Notes: generated by a model from the sequence alone, not told the origin. A stretch of DNA of 64,000 nt from Pseudarthrobacter sulfonivorans (GCF_014712225.1 NZ_JACXBW010000012.1:1-64000); one strand, 5' to 3'; shown: positions 26,280 to 34,643, counted from the stretch's first letter. Program-made: numbers and translations.

Positions 26280-26936
26280 GTGACCATCACCAACAGCCCT
26301 GGACTTTTCATCGCCTTTGAGGGCGGTGACGGCGCCGGGAAATCCACGCAGGCGGCTCTGCTGGCCGAAGCCCTCGAATCCCGCGGCCTGACAGTCCTGC
26401 GGACCCGGGAACCGGGCGGGACACCCATCGGCGAAAAGCTGCGTTCCCTGGTCCTGGACCACGGCCATGGTCACATTGATGCCCATACCGAGGCCCTGAT
26501 CTTTGCAGCCTCGCGTGCTGCCCACGCCAGTCAGGTGATCCGGCCGGCGCTGGAGCGCGGTGAGGTTGTCCTGACTGACCGCTACATCGACTCCTCCGTG
26601 GCGTACCAGGGGGCCGGGCGCGATCTCGGCGCTGATGCCGTCCGTTCGCTCAATGAATGGGCCACCTCGGGGCTGCAGCCTGATCTCACTGTGCTGTTGG
26701 ACGTGGACCCGGCTGTCGGCCGGCGCAGGCGGACTGCCGGGGCCGCCGCGGAAGACCGGTTGGAATCCGAAGCTGACGAGTTCCACACCACCATCCGTGA
26801 CGCCTTCCTCGAGTTGGCCGCCAACCGACCGGACACGTACCTCGTCCTGCCTGCCCACCTGGCTGTCCACGATCTCGCGGCGCGGATCCTGGCCAGCATC
26901 GACTCCCTGCTCGCGACTTCCCGGGGTGCCGCGTGA
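26280..26936 (+). CDS. tmk: thymidylate kinase
   Basis: Tmk phosphorylates dTMP to dTDP. The 218-residue protein has the P-loop FEGGDGAGKSTQA (about residues 13-25), the TREPGGTPIGEKLR motif, the DRYIDSSVAYQGAGR motif and a LID region rich in Arg. The GTG start at 26280 has GGAG just upstream. Its stop overlaps the holB start by 4 bp (GTGA), the usual tmk-holB pairing in actinobacteria. Confidence 0.95.
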   Translation: MTITNSPGLFIAFEGGDGAGKSTQAALLAEALESRGLTVLRTREPGGTPIGEKLRSLVLDHGHGHIDAHTEALIFAASRAAHASQVIRPALERGEVVLTDRYIDSSVAYQGAGRDLGADAVRSLNEWATSGLQPDLTVLLDVDPAVGRRRRTAGAAAEDRLESEADEFHTTIRDAFLELAANRPDTYLVLPAHLAVHDLAARILASIDSLLATSRGAA

Positions 26937-28075
26937 CGGTATGGGATGACCTCCAGGGCCAGCCCGCCGTCGTCGAACAGTTACGGCAGGCGACCCTCGG
27001 TGAGGGCCTGACCCATGCCTGGCTGTTCACCGGGCCGCCAGGTTCCGGGCGTTCCAACGCCGCGAAGGCGTTCGCGGCGGCCCTCAACTGCGACCAGGAG
27101 GACGTGACCAGGCGCGGCTGTGGCGAGTGCCACGCCTGCCAGACCATCCTCGGCGAGACGCATTCGGACGTGACGTTCGTCCGGACCGAGAAGGTCACCA
27201 TCACCATCGACGAGGCGCGCGACCTGGTCTCCACGGCAGGAAACCGTCCGTCATCCGGGCGTTGGCGGATCATCGTGGTGGAGGACGCGGACCGCATGGC
27301 CGAACGCACCACCAACGTCCTGCTGAAGGCGATCGAGGAACCTACCCCGCGGACCATCTGGATGCTGTGCGCGCCATCGCCCGCTGACGTGCTGGTGACC
27401 ATCCGGTCCCGCTGCCGTGCTGTGGCCCTGCGCCTGCCCCCGGCCGCCGACGTCGCGGCTTTGCTGGTGAAGCGCGACGGCGTGGAACCGGCCCTCGCCG
27501 AACGCGCGGCCCGCGCCGCACAAAGCCATGTGGGGATTGCGCGCCGCCTGGCGCGGGATCCCGAGGCGCGTGAACGCAGGCTGGAAACCGTGAAGTTCCC
27601 GCTGGGGCTGCGGGGGGTCACCGCGGCGGTGATGATGGCGGACAAGCTCGTGAAGATCGCCACCGCCGAAGCCAATAGTTCCAATGAAGAGCGCGACGCC
27701 GCCGAAAAGGCTGCGCTGCTAGCCACCCTGGGTGCCCCTGAGTCCGGGACGCTGCCGCCGGCCATGCGAAGCCAGATCAGGCAGCTGGAAGAGGACCAGA
27801 AGCGGCGGGCCAAGCGGTCCATCACCGACTCGCTGGACCGGACCCTCACGGACCTGCTTTCCTTTTACCGGGACGTGCTGATTATCCAGCTGGGGAACAG
27901 TGTGGAGCTGGTGAACGTTGAACTCAGGAGTGAACTGGAGGAATTTGCCGGCCGGTCCGCCCCGGAGACCACGCTTGCCCGCATGGACGCCATCAACAAA
28001 GCCCGCCAACGCATCACCACCACCAACGTTGCTCCGCTGTTGACCATTGAGTCCATGGCAGCCAGCCTGATCTAG
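26933..28075 (+). CDS. holB: DNA polymerase III delta' subunit
   Basis: This clamp-loader subunit belongs to the AAA+ family. The 380-residue protein begins MTVWDDLQGQPAVVEQL, has a degenerate P-loop GPPGSGRSNAAK (Arg in place of Lys, as usual for delta'), the zinc module CGECHACQ, the VVEDADRM Walker B region and the sensor stretch SRCRAVALRLP. The C-terminal helical part is complete. It is translationally coupled to tmk by a 4-bp overlap, and the next gene follows 22 bp later with its own AAGGAG. Confidence 0.93.
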   Translation: MTVWDDLQGQPAVVEQLRQATLGEGLTHAWLFTGPPGSGRSNAAKAFAAALNCDQEDVTRRGCGECHACQTILGETHSDVTFVRTEKVTITIDEARDLVSTAGNRPSSGRWRIIVVEDADRMAERTTNVLLKAIEEPTPRTIWMLCAPSPADVLVTIRSRCRAVALRLPPAADVAALLVKRDGVEPALAERAARAAQSHVGIARRLARDPEARERRLETVKFPLGLRGVTAAVMMADKLVKIATAEANSSNEERDAAEKAALLATLGAPESGTLPPAMRSQIRQLEEDQKRRAKRSITDSLDRTLTDLLSFYRDVLIIQLGNSVELVNVELRSELEEFAGRSAPETTLARMDAINKARQRITTTNVAPLLTIESMAASLI

Positions 28076-28097
28076 CCCTTCCAAGGAGACCTCTCGA

Positions 28098-29663
28098 ATG
28101 ACTGCTCGCCCCTTGCCCGCACGCTCCCGATCCCTGGGGAGCGGACTGCGGGCTGCCGGCGCCCTGGTTCTGGCCCTGACGCTGGCATCGTGCAGCCTCC
28201 TTGGCGATCGCAAGGCGGACGAAGTGCCCGCCACGGGCAAGGCGGATCCCTCCATTGTGGCTTCCGCCCCCGCCGGGCTCGACTCCTTCTATTCGCAGGA
28301 AGTGGTGTGGGAGCCGTGCGAAAACGGCTTCCAGTGCGCCAAGGTGACCGTGCCGATGGACTACGCGAATCCTGGCGGGGACAAGATCCAGCTCGCTGCC
28401 CTGCGGGCTCCCAGCACAGGCAAGAAGACCGGCAGCCTGCTGGTCAATCCGGGCGGCCCGGGCGGCTCCGGCTACGACTTCGTCAAGGACGCCGCCGAGA
28501 CTCACTTCTCGCAGTCCGTCCGGGCGAAGTATGACCTGGTCGGCTTTGACCCCCGGGGCGTCAAACGCTCAGCCCCCGTGAAGTGCATGACGGATGAAGA
28601 GCGGGACGCGGCGCGGGCCAAGATTTATGACCTGGAAACAGATGCCGGGCTGGCCACTGTGCTGGCGGACAACAAAGCCATCGCCGAAAAGTGCGCGGCC
28701 CAGACTGGACCCTCCCTCGGCCACATCGACACCATCAGCGCGGCCAAGGACCTGGACATCCTCCGTGCCGTGGTGAACGACACGAAGCTCAATTACCTGG
28801 GCTACTCCTACGGCACCTTCCTCGGTTCCACCTACGCCTCGCTGTTCCCGAACAACGTGGGCCGGATGGTCCTGGACGGCGCCCTTGACCCGTCCATCAG
28901 CAATGAGGAACTGACAATGGGCCAGGCCGTTGCCTTCGAGAAGGCCATCAGGTCTTACGTGGCCAGCTGCCAGCAGGGAGACGCCTGCCCGCTCACCGGC
29001 AGCGTGGACAGCGGAGTCCAGCAGATCCGCGGCCTCATCAACTCTGTCCAGGAGAATCCGCGCGTGGCGAAGGACGGCCGAACGGTCAACGCCACAATGT
29101 TCGTCAGTGGCCTGATCACTCCCCTCTACAACGACCAGAGCTGGCCCGCCCTGACCCAGGCCCTCGCAGCCGCCGCGACAGGTGACGTGAGCCTGATGCT
29201 CCGGCTGGCAGACCTCGGCGCAGACCGCGGCTCCAACGGCAAATACACCTCCAATTCCGCCTTCGCCTTCAGCGCCATCAACTGCCTGGACTACCCCATG
29301 GTCTCCGACCCGGCGTCCATGCGTGCCGAAGAGCGGCAGCTGCGGCAGGCTTCACCCACCCTCGGCTACTTCTTCGCCTACGGCGGCACCAACTGCGTGG
29401 ACTGGCCGTACAAGAATGTGCGGACCCCCGCCCCGGTCGAATACACCGGTGAGTCCCCCATCGTGGTCATCGGGACCACCGGAGACCCGGCAACCCCGGT
29501 GGAATGGGCAGCATCCCTGCGCAAACAGCTGGGCAACGCCTCGCTGCTGACCTGGCAGGGCGAAGGCCATACTGCGTACGGGCGGGCGAACAGCTGCCTG
29601 GAGGACGCGGTGGACAGCTACTTCGTGGACGGCAAGGTCCCTGCCGACAACACCGTCTGCTGA
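28098..29663 (+). CDS. exported alpha/beta-hydrolase, tripeptidyl aminopeptidase (TAP) type lipoprotein
   Basis: The 521-residue protein has a lipoprotein signal (Arg-rich start, ALVLALTLASC, Cys32). The hydrolase fold has the oxyanion region LVNPGGPGGSGYDFV, the nucleophile elbow LGYSYGTFLGS (Ser237), an Asp in IGTTGDPATPVEWA and a His in GEGHTAYGR near the C terminus, matching the TAP-like C-terminal domain. Related Streptomyces enzymes (SlpD/SlpE, Tap) cleave N-terminal tripeptides outside the cell. AAGGAGA at 28083 sets the ATG. It may be co-transcribed with tmk-holB. Confidence 0.88.
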   Translation: MTARPLPARSRSLGSGLRAAGALVLALTLASCSLLGDRKADEVPATGKADPSIVASAPAGLDSFYSQEVVWEPCENGFQCAKVTVPMDYANPGGDKIQLAALRAPSTGKKTGSLLVNPGGPGGSGYDFVKDAAETHFSQSVRAKYDLVGFDPRGVKRSAPVKCMTDEERDAARAKIYDLETDAGLATVLADNKAIAEKCAAQTGPSLGHIDTISAAKDLDILRAVVNDTKLNYLGYSYGTFLGSTYASLFPNNVGRMVLDGALDPSISNEELTMGQAVAFEKAIRSYVASCQQGDACPLTGSVDSGVQQIRGLINSVQENPRVAKDGRTVNATMFVSGLITPLYNDQSWPALTQALAAAATGDVSLMLRLADLGADRGSNGKYTSNSAFAFSAINCLDYPMVSDPASMRAEERQLRQASPTLGYFFAYGGTNCVDWPYKNVRTPAPVEYTGESPIVVIGTTGDPATPVEWAASLRKQLGNASLLTWQGEGHTAYGRANSCLEDAVDSYFVDGKVPADNTVC

Positions 29664-29759
29664 ACTGACGTCCGGTCCCATTTTGACCCGGACGGCGGGA
29701 CTCTATTACAGTTGACTCTTGCATGAACCGCCCGGTTACGCCGGGAGATTCCATGCGGT

Positions 29760-29832
29760 GCTTCCTTAGCTCAGTCGGTAGAGCGTTTCACTCGTAATGA
29801 AAAGGTCATCAGTTCGATTCTGATAGGAAGCT
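29760..29832 (+). tRNA. tRNA-Thr (anticodon CGU)
   Basis: The 73-nt cloverleaf has the acceptor stem GCTTCCT / AGGAAGC, the D-arm TAGCTCAGTCGGTAGAGC and an anticodon stem TTTCA/TGAAA with loop CTCGTAA (anticodon CGT, Thr ACG). The T-arm is TCAGTTCGATTCTGA. CCA is not encoded. A rho-independent terminator follows. Confidence 0.96.
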
Positions 29833-29838
29833 CGGGAC

Positions 29839-29875
29839 AAACCCCCTAGAAACCACGGTTTCTGGGGGGTTTTTC
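29839..29875 (+). terminator. terminator of tRNA-Thr
   Basis: A stem of about 15 bp (AACCCCCTAGAAACC with GGTTTCTGGGGGGTT) is followed by five T. A closely similar sequence recurs at 31864-31900. Confidence 0.85.
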
Positions 29876-29954
29876 GCTGGTTAAGCTGTGAAGGCCCTTC
29901 GAGGTGAGGGCTATGGCACACTTTGAACGCCTTCTGAACACAGTCGGCCCCTAG

Positions 29955-30073
29955 ATGACCCCGGAGCCCGCCGCGGCCAAGGCCGCCCTCCGCCGCTACC
30001 GGGAAGGGTTCGGCTTCCAGCCACGAACGGCTGCTACCTGGTCCTGGACGGCATGGCGGACGTCCTGGAGTGA
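29955..30073 (+). pseudogene. frameshifted ORF remnant beside tRNA-Thr
   Basis: From ATG 29955 the frame reads MTPEPAAAKAALRRYREGFGFQP. Protein-like sequence then continues in another frame as TNGCYLVLDGMADVLE, ending at TGA 30071-30073. The two halves would join if one base were added or removed near 30024. No family recognised and no good ribosome-binding site. It could equally be chance. Confidence 0.3.
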
Positions 30074-30171
30074 TCGGCTTCCAGGACGCCGCCCTGTCGC
30101 TCGGTTGGTGGCTGACGCCCTTCGACGTCTTAGCTGCCCAGGCTGGCCCGCGCCTCTGTGTCCCTGCGCCG

Positions 30172-30594
30172 TTACTCGGGGTCGAGGGCGACGGCGGTGG
30201 CCCCCGTGACGATGCCCTGGTCGTTGGCGTTCAGCCGGAAGTCCACGGACAGCCCGCCCAGGGTCCGGCACGCATCAGGCCGGATTGGGTCCCCGGGCTG
30301 AATGGGGTCCAGGGGCTGGAACCGGTAGCTGCCGATGAACAGTGGGGTTGTGGTGTTCAGGGTGAACTTCTGGGCGCCGGTCGCTTTGCATGACGGGACG
30401 GGCCCTGATGACGCCCGGTGGTTCCGGCCGTACGCGGTTCGCAGCGGAAGTGGCTGGTCCGGCTGATCCTGCACCCGGGCGGGCAAAAGCCTTAAGATGC
30501 CCTTTCTCTCGAAGGTCGATGGCGGGGTGTAGTCCGGCCAGGTTCCCCACGGACCATCTTTTCGCTCAAGGCCTTGGATAAAATCAAGCTTCAA
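30172..30594 (-). CDS. hypothetical protein, possibly a remnant
   Basis: A 140-residue frame with only a TTG start and no clear Shine-Dalgarno. The C-terminal half (FTLNTTTPLFIGSYRFQPLD, then GLSVDFRLNANDQGIVTGAT) looks like coding sequence for a beta-rich protein. The N-terminal half is less convincing. It may be the 3' part of a larger gene whose start was lost. It lies between tRNA-Thr and the P450 gene, divergent from the latter. No function can be given. The remainder of 29881-30662 shows nothing I can assign. Confidence 0.35.
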   Translation of the reverse strand: MKLDFIQGLERKDGPWGTWPDYTPPSTFERKGILRLLPARVQDQPDQPLPLRTAYGRNHRASSGPVPSCKATGAQKFTLNTTTPLFIGSYRFQPLDPIQPGDPIRPDACRTLGGLSVDFRLNANDQGIVTGATAVALDPE

Positions 30595-30662
30595 CGCTTA
30601 GTCGACCGAGGACCCGGCGCCCGTCAGGCCGATAGAGCCCCAGGAGAGCAGAGAGGCCAGCC

Positions 30663-31829
30663 ATGGACTTCACCCCGTCCGCTGAACATGAACTCGACCC
30701 CTTTCCCCGTTACAAACGAATGAGGGAAACTGCCCCTGTCTTTTTCGACGAACAATCGGGAAGTTGGCAAGTCTTCCGGTACGAAGACGTTCAGCGGGCA
30801 CTGTCCGAATATGCAACTTTCTCGTCACACATGGGCGGTGACGATGGATCAGGGTCCGGCCAACTGTTCGCCTCGAGCCTGATCGCCACCGATCCCCCGA
30901 GGCACCGGCAGCTACGATCCCTGGTCACCCAGGCGTTCACGCCCAAAGCCGTGGACGCGCTGGCTCCCCGCATCGCCGGGCTCACGGACGAGCTTCTGGA
31001 GGGGATCGCGGCCCGCGGCAGCGCAGACCTGATTAAGGAATTGGCGTACCCGTTGCCGGTCATAGTGATCTCCGAACTCATGGGCATCCCTGCCCAGGAC
31101 CGTGAGCGCTTCAAACACTGGTCCGATGTGATTGTCAGCCAAACGCGGACCGGTTCGGCCAGTGAGGATCACTCCGCCGCACACACAGAGATGACGGAGT
31201 ACTTCCTGGCCCTGATCGACCAACGAAGGAGCCGGCCCGGCGAGGACCTGGTCAGCACCCTGCTGTCCGCCGAGATTGACGGCCAAAAACTGACGGTGCC
31301 CGAACTGCTCGGGTTTTGCGCTTTACTGCTCGTCGCCGGCAACGAGACCACCACCAATCTGATCGGCAACGCCGTCATGTGCCTGGCTGAGTCGCCCGGC
31401 ACCATCGACCGCCTCCTGAGGGAACCCGCCCTGCTTCCCCAGACCATTGAAGAAGTGCTGCGCTTTCGGTCGCCGGTCCAGTCCATGTACCGGGTGACGG
31501 TCGCGGAGACAACCCTGGGAAACGAACTGATTCCCGCCGGCGCACCGATCGTGGCTTGGATCGGCTCCGCCAACCGCGACGAGCGGCAGTTCCAGCGGCC
31601 TGCTGAGTTCGACGTCGACCGCGGCCAGAACCGGCATCTGGCGTTCGGCCATGGCATTCACTTTTGCCTCGGCGCGCCACTGGCCCGGCTCGAAGCCAGG
31701 ATTGCACTGGATGCCCTGCTGTCCCGTTTGCCAGGGCTTTCGCTGGCCCAGGGAGCGCACCTGGAACGAATGGAAAGCACCATCATCTATGGGCTGAAGG
31801 CACTCCCGGTCAGTTGGCAGCCGGCCTGA
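30663..31829 (+). CDS. cytochrome P450 (bacterial class I)
   Basis: The 388-residue P450 has the C-helix TDPPRHRQLR, the oxygen-binding I-helix LLVAGNETTTNLIG, the ExxR motif EEVLRFRSP, the PERF-like region ANRDERQFQRPAEFDVDR and the heme loop FGHGIHFCLGAPLAR with Cys335 as heme ligand. It resembles soluble CYP107-type hydroxylases of actinobacteria. There is no ferredoxin, ferredoxin reductase or biosynthetic gene nearby, so the substrate and redox partner are unknown. A GGAG-type site precedes ATG 30663. It is the only intact gene in the segment bounded by the tRNA-Thr 3' end and its partial repeat, which suggests acquisition. Confidence 0.93.
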   Translation: MDFTPSAEHELDPFPRYKRMRETAPVFFDEQSGSWQVFRYEDVQRALSEYATFSSHMGGDDGSGSGQLFASSLIATDPPRHRQLRSLVTQAFTPKAVDALAPRIAGLTDELLEGIAARGSADLIKELAYPLPVIVISELMGIPAQDRERFKHWSDVIVSQTRTGSASEDHSAAHTEMTEYFLALIDQRRSRPGEDLVSTLLSAEIDGQKLTVPELLGFCALLLVAGNETTTNLIGNAVMCLAESPGTIDRLLREPALLPQTIEEVLRFRSPVQSMYRVTVAETTLGNELIPAGAPIVAWIGSANRDERQFQRPAEFDVDRGQNRHLAFGHGIHFCLGAPLARLEARIALDALLSRLPGLSLAQGAHLERMESTIIYGLKALPVSWQPA

Positions 31830-31851
31830 CCGGCAACGGCCGTCAGGCTTC

Positions 31852-31905
31852 AGGAAGCGCGGGAAAACCCCCTAGAAACAAGGCTTCCAGGGGGTTTCTC
31901 GCTGG
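31852..31905 (+). repeat. partial repeat of tRNA-Thr 3' end and terminator (att-like), also the P450 terminator
   Basis: The sequence AGGAAGC, one change, CGGGA, then AAACCCCCTAGAAAC and a distal GGGGGTTT with TCGCTGG matches 29825-29880 (tRNA acceptor 3' strand plus terminator) along about 55 bp with several mismatches. It could be a diverged attachment-site copy. It also forms a hairpin able to end P450 transcription. Confidence 0.5.
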
Positions 31906-31913
31906 ACGGCGGC

Positions 31914-32657
31914 CTAGGGTGCTACCACCACGGCCGGCGAGCCCTCGTTGAGCGGGTTGGCCCTGGTGGAGGGGGCGACCACCCCGAACTCGTAGCCCTT
32001 CGCCCGCAGTGCGTCGATGGTTTTGGCCAGGTAGGTCCACTGCGACGAGGGGCAGGACAGGACGTCCTCGGCATCATGGAGCAGGATGATCGCGCCGGGT
32101 GCCGCCTCGTCCATCACATACTTCTGAACGCCGGCCGCGCCGGGGCACTCAAAGTCACCGGGTTGGCCGACATGCCAGCGCCAGAGGATTCCGCCGGTCA
32201 TGCCGATGGTCTTGATGTAGTTCAGGGAGTAGGAGGTGCTGTTGCCGAACGGGAAGCGCATGAGCTTGGGCGCCTCGCCGGTGGCGGCCTTGATGGCGCT
32301 GTTGGTGCGGTCGATCTGCTGCTTCTGCGCCGCTTGGCTGATGTCGGGGAAGTTGGCGTGGTCCCAGGAGTGGTTCCCGATGACATGGCCCTCGGCCTTG
32401 ATCCGGCGGACGAGGTCGGGGTACTGCTGGGCGTGGGAGCCCTCGAGGAAGAACGTCGCCTTGACGCCTTTCTGCTTGAGGACGTCCAGGACGAACGCGG
32501 TGCGCTGGGGCGAGGGCCCGTCGTCGAAGGTCAGGCCAATCAGCGGTTTGTCGGCTGCCTGGGCCGCCACGGCGGGGCCGCCGGCCAGCAAGGCGAAGGC
32601 CAAGCTCGCGGCGGCCAGGGCCGTTACGGCAAATTTGCTCTTGCTCATGATGCTCAT
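31914..32657 (-). CDS. secreted polysaccharide deacetylase (NodB domain)
   Basis: The protein of about 247 residues has a Sec signal peptide (MSKSKFAVTALAAASLAFALLAGG, cleavage near AQA) and a CE4 domain. Visible motifs are the catalytic TFDDGPS, zinc ligands HSWDHANF, the RFPFGNS motif 3 and the LHD motif in AIILLHDAED. Such enzymes remove acetyl groups from peptidoglycan, chitin or xylan; the substrate is not clear here. AAGGGAAG precedes ATG 32657; ATG 32648 is an alternative with better spacing. A frame start at 32774 would precede the signal peptide and is rejected. Confidence 0.88.
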   Translation of the reverse strand: MSIMSKSKFAVTALAAASLAFALLAGGPAVAAQAADKPLIGLTFDDGPSPQRTAFVLDVLKQKGVKATFFLEGSHAQQYPDLVRRIKAEGHVIGNHSWDHANFPDISQAAQKQQIDRTNSAIKAATGEAPKLMRFPFGNSTSYSLNYIKTIGMTGGILWRWHVGQPGDFECPGAAGVQKYVMDEAAPGAIILLHDAEDVLSCPSSQWTYLAKTIDALRAKGYEFGVVAPSTRANPLNEGSPAVVVAP

Positions 32658-32913
32658 CTTCCCTTCTTCAAGATGGTCCTCAACTTTGCTAGATGAGCAC
32701 CTTGGGGCGCCGCTGAGGCGGCGTAGACAGCAACTCTGTCGGCATGCCCGCGGGGCATGGGCGGCGCAGGGCACCTGGATGTCAACCCCGAAGTCGGGGT
32801 TCCCAGGAGGGCTGCAGCGCTTGCAAAGTCGCCGCTCCTATATGTTCATTTGGCTAACAGGTGGACGCCCGTCGCCATCCCACAATCGCACGCTTCCGTC
32901 CACGGCGGCCTCG

Positions 32914-32948
32914 GCGGGTACCCCCTAACTTCAGAATTAGGTACCCGC
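32914..32948. other. inverted repeat in long non-coding region
   Basis: GCGGGTACC (32914-32922) and GGTACCCGC (32940-32948) are perfect arms, with a CTAA/TTAG pair inside. It lies about 260 bp upstream of the deacetylase. No T-tract. It could be a protein-binding site or an RNA hairpin. Apart from this and the structure at 32992, I see nothing assignable in 32658-33379. Confidence 0.5.
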
Positions 32949-32991
32949 TACTGGTGAACCAGGTCCGGGGTTGCTCCTAGTGTGGAAGCCC

Positions 32992-33052
32992 GGGCCGGCG
33001 GTGAGTGGTGCGGACCGAGACCGTACGCACTACCCCCAGCCACCGCCGGCCC
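32992..33052. other. long imperfect stem-loop, candidate structured RNA
   Basis: A perfect 12-bp lower stem (GGGCCGGCGGTG at 32992-33003 with its complement at 33041-33052) encloses a 10-bp upper hairpin (AGTGGTGCGG with CCGTACGCACT, one bulge and one wobble) and a 9-nt one-sided bulge. It lies in a gene-free stretch between the deacetylase and the HPt gene. The strand of transcription is unknown. Confidence 0.5.
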
Positions 33053-33379
33053 CACTACCTTTCGCCACCCGGCACAACTCTGGCGGGGCGCCCTGGTGCT
33101 GCGGTCAACCGTCCATCAAGTAGTTGCTGCTGAAGCGCATCGACGGACGCGTGGGCCGATAGCCGAAACCAGACTCGAGCGGCGGCGTCGGCTTCGTGGA
33201 TGCAAATGGGAAAGTAGGCCGCCGGCACGGCGACACCGTTGCCGAATGCAGGGGCATTCGGGTGTCCATATGGCCAAAATCGAGTACCGCCTACTCGTGT
33301 TTTCGCCCTTGCCAGCCCGTAGCGTCCATTACATGTCCTGGGGGACGTTGAGAGGTTTGTCGACGCTCGGGGGAAGATT

Positions 33380-33763
33380 ATGAACGCCAATGCTTTACCG
33401 CTACTGGATCGGGCAGTTCTGCAAAAGCTGCGGGACGGGCTCGACGACGAAGATATCTGCAAGCACTTCGTCCTCAACTTCATCGCGCTGCTGCCCGACA
33501 GGGCTGAAAAAGTGCGCCTCACGCTCACGACAGGGGATCTGAGGGGCGCACTGGACGCGGTCCTCAGCCTTAAGTCGTCCAGCCAGATGGTGGGCGCGGA
33601 ACGCCTCGCAGAGTTTGCGACCGATCTGGAGCACTCCCTCCGCGTTGACACCCACTACGCTGAGCCGGCCAGGCTGCTGCCACAGCTGGCGGCCGCCAAC
33701 ATCGCACGGATCACCAAATGCGGCCGACAGACCACAGACCTGCTGCAGAAATACGTTGCGTAA
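33380..33763 (+). CDS. HPt-domain protein lacking the phospho-accepting His
   Basis: The 127-residue helical protein matches the histidine-phosphotransfer fold: FVLNFIALLPDRAEKVRLTL, then VLSLKSSSQMVGAERLAEFATDLE. In active HPt proteins the motif reads AHxLKGxS; here the equivalent positions are V61-L62-S63-L64-K65-S66, so His is replaced by Leu. It should therefore not relay phosphate and may instead bind a receiver domain. GGGGGAAG lies just before ATG 33380. No kinase or regulator is adjacent. The fold call is fairly secure; the role is inference. Confidence 0.75.
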   Translation: MNANALPLLDRAVLQKLRDGLDDEDICKHFVLNFIALLPDRAEKVRLTLTTGDLRGALDAVLSLKSSSQMVGAERLAEFATDLEHSLRVDTHYAEPARLLPQLAAANIARITKCGRQTTDLLQKYVA

Positions 33764-33849
33764 ACCGACGAACCGCCGTGCGGTGCCGGAGCCGTCACAG
33801 CGGAGATCGAACCGTTCATTGGTTTCGAGCCACTTCCTAAGGGCGCCAC

Positions 33850-34071
33850 ATGCATTCCCTGACCTTGATCTGTATCGTCCTTGCTGCGGCAGTACTCTGG
33901 GTGGTCATTATTTCGAGCATGCTTGGCCTGCTCGGCCGTGCTGAACGCCGGTCAGGGCTGAGGGCTCCGCACAGGAGTGCTCATGGCACCGGGAGGAGAA
34001 GCGGGCACAGAGGCCCGGGAAGACTGAAGGTACGCCACCGAAGGCCTCGGCGGGTGCCGGCGCGCCCCTGA
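33850..34071 (+). CDS. possible small single-pass membrane protein
   Basis: A 73-residue frame begins MHSLTLICIVLAAAVLWVVI, one clear membrane helix, and continues with an Arg/His/Pro-rich tail of low credibility. AAGGG lies about 7 bases before the ATG. The helix is convincing but the tail is what random high-GC sequence gives, so the gene may be shorter or not real. It lies 86 bp after the HPt gene on the same strand. The flanking 33764-33849 and 34072-34145 show nothing else. Confidence 0.3.
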   Translation: MHSLTLICIVLAAAVLWVVIISSMLGLLGRAERRSGLRAPHRSAHGTGRRSGHRGPGRLKVRHRRPRRVPARP

Positions 34072-34145
34072 ACGGGGCGCTGGGCGGCATAAATCGGGGC
34101 CGGCTGTCCGGACCCGGTGGAGCGGACCACGCTTCCAAAGCAGTC

Positions 34146-34643
34146 TTAGCCGCCCGGGACCACGAGCTCTATGGGCGGGACCTCCGACGGGCCACCGCAT
34201 TGCGCCGAGCCTCCCACGCGCTTCCATTCAAGGTTGGCCTCCTTCTCGATGAGCACCACTCCTGTGGCCGTCAGGGCCTTGGCCGTCACGTGGCCCGGGG
34301 AACTGAGGTTCACCGTGAACCGCCAGGTGTCGGCGTCGACCTGTTCGGCGTAGAACGGGGCCATGGACGGCGGAGCCTCAGGCGTAACAGGAGCTGTGGG
34401 ACCCAGGGGCATAGTGGAGACAACGCGTGGCGGTGCGTTCCCGGGCTCCGGGAACAATTCTGAACACGACCCATCGGCACACAACTGCACTGCGCCCACA
34501 CGCGGGGCGTCGCCAGCCAATTCCACTGTGACGGAGTTGACCCACCCGACCGCGGGACAGGCGTTTACGCAACCGGCCACCGGGAGACAAACCCCCAACA
34601 GCAGGACCGCCGGCCGGACAACGAGCCCCCACACGCTTCTCAT
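34146..34643 (-). CDS. putative lipoprotein of unknown function
   Basis: The 165-residue protein starts MRSVWGLVVRPAVLLLGVCL and has the lipobox LPVAGC, so it should be lipid-anchored on the outer face of the membrane. The mature part has several Cys residues (CPAV, LCADGSC, AQCGG), a Pro-rich middle and beta-type sequence such as WRFTVNLSSPGHVTAKALTATGVVL. I recognise no family. It is divergent from the coiled-coil gene at 34705. Confidence 0.7.
   Translation of the reverse strand: MRSVWGLVVRPAVLLLGVCLPVAGCVNACPAVGWVNSVTVELAGDAPRVGAVQLCADGSCSELFPEPGNAPPRVVSTMPLGPTAPVTPEAPPSMAPFYAEQVDADTWRFTVNLSSPGHVTAKALTATGVVLIEKEANLEWKRVGGSAQCGGPSEVPPIELVVPGG

Noticed and set aside
29669..29694. terminator after the TAP-type hydrolase
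   Set aside because: Only a 7-bp pairing (CGTCCGG/CCGGACG) with no T-tract after it; too weak to report as a feature.
32658..33000. c-di-AMP (ydaO) or c-di-GMP riboswitch upstream of the cell-wall deacetylase
   Set aside because: I looked for the conserved blocks of both classes on the minus strand and did not find them. A covariance-model search would be decisive.
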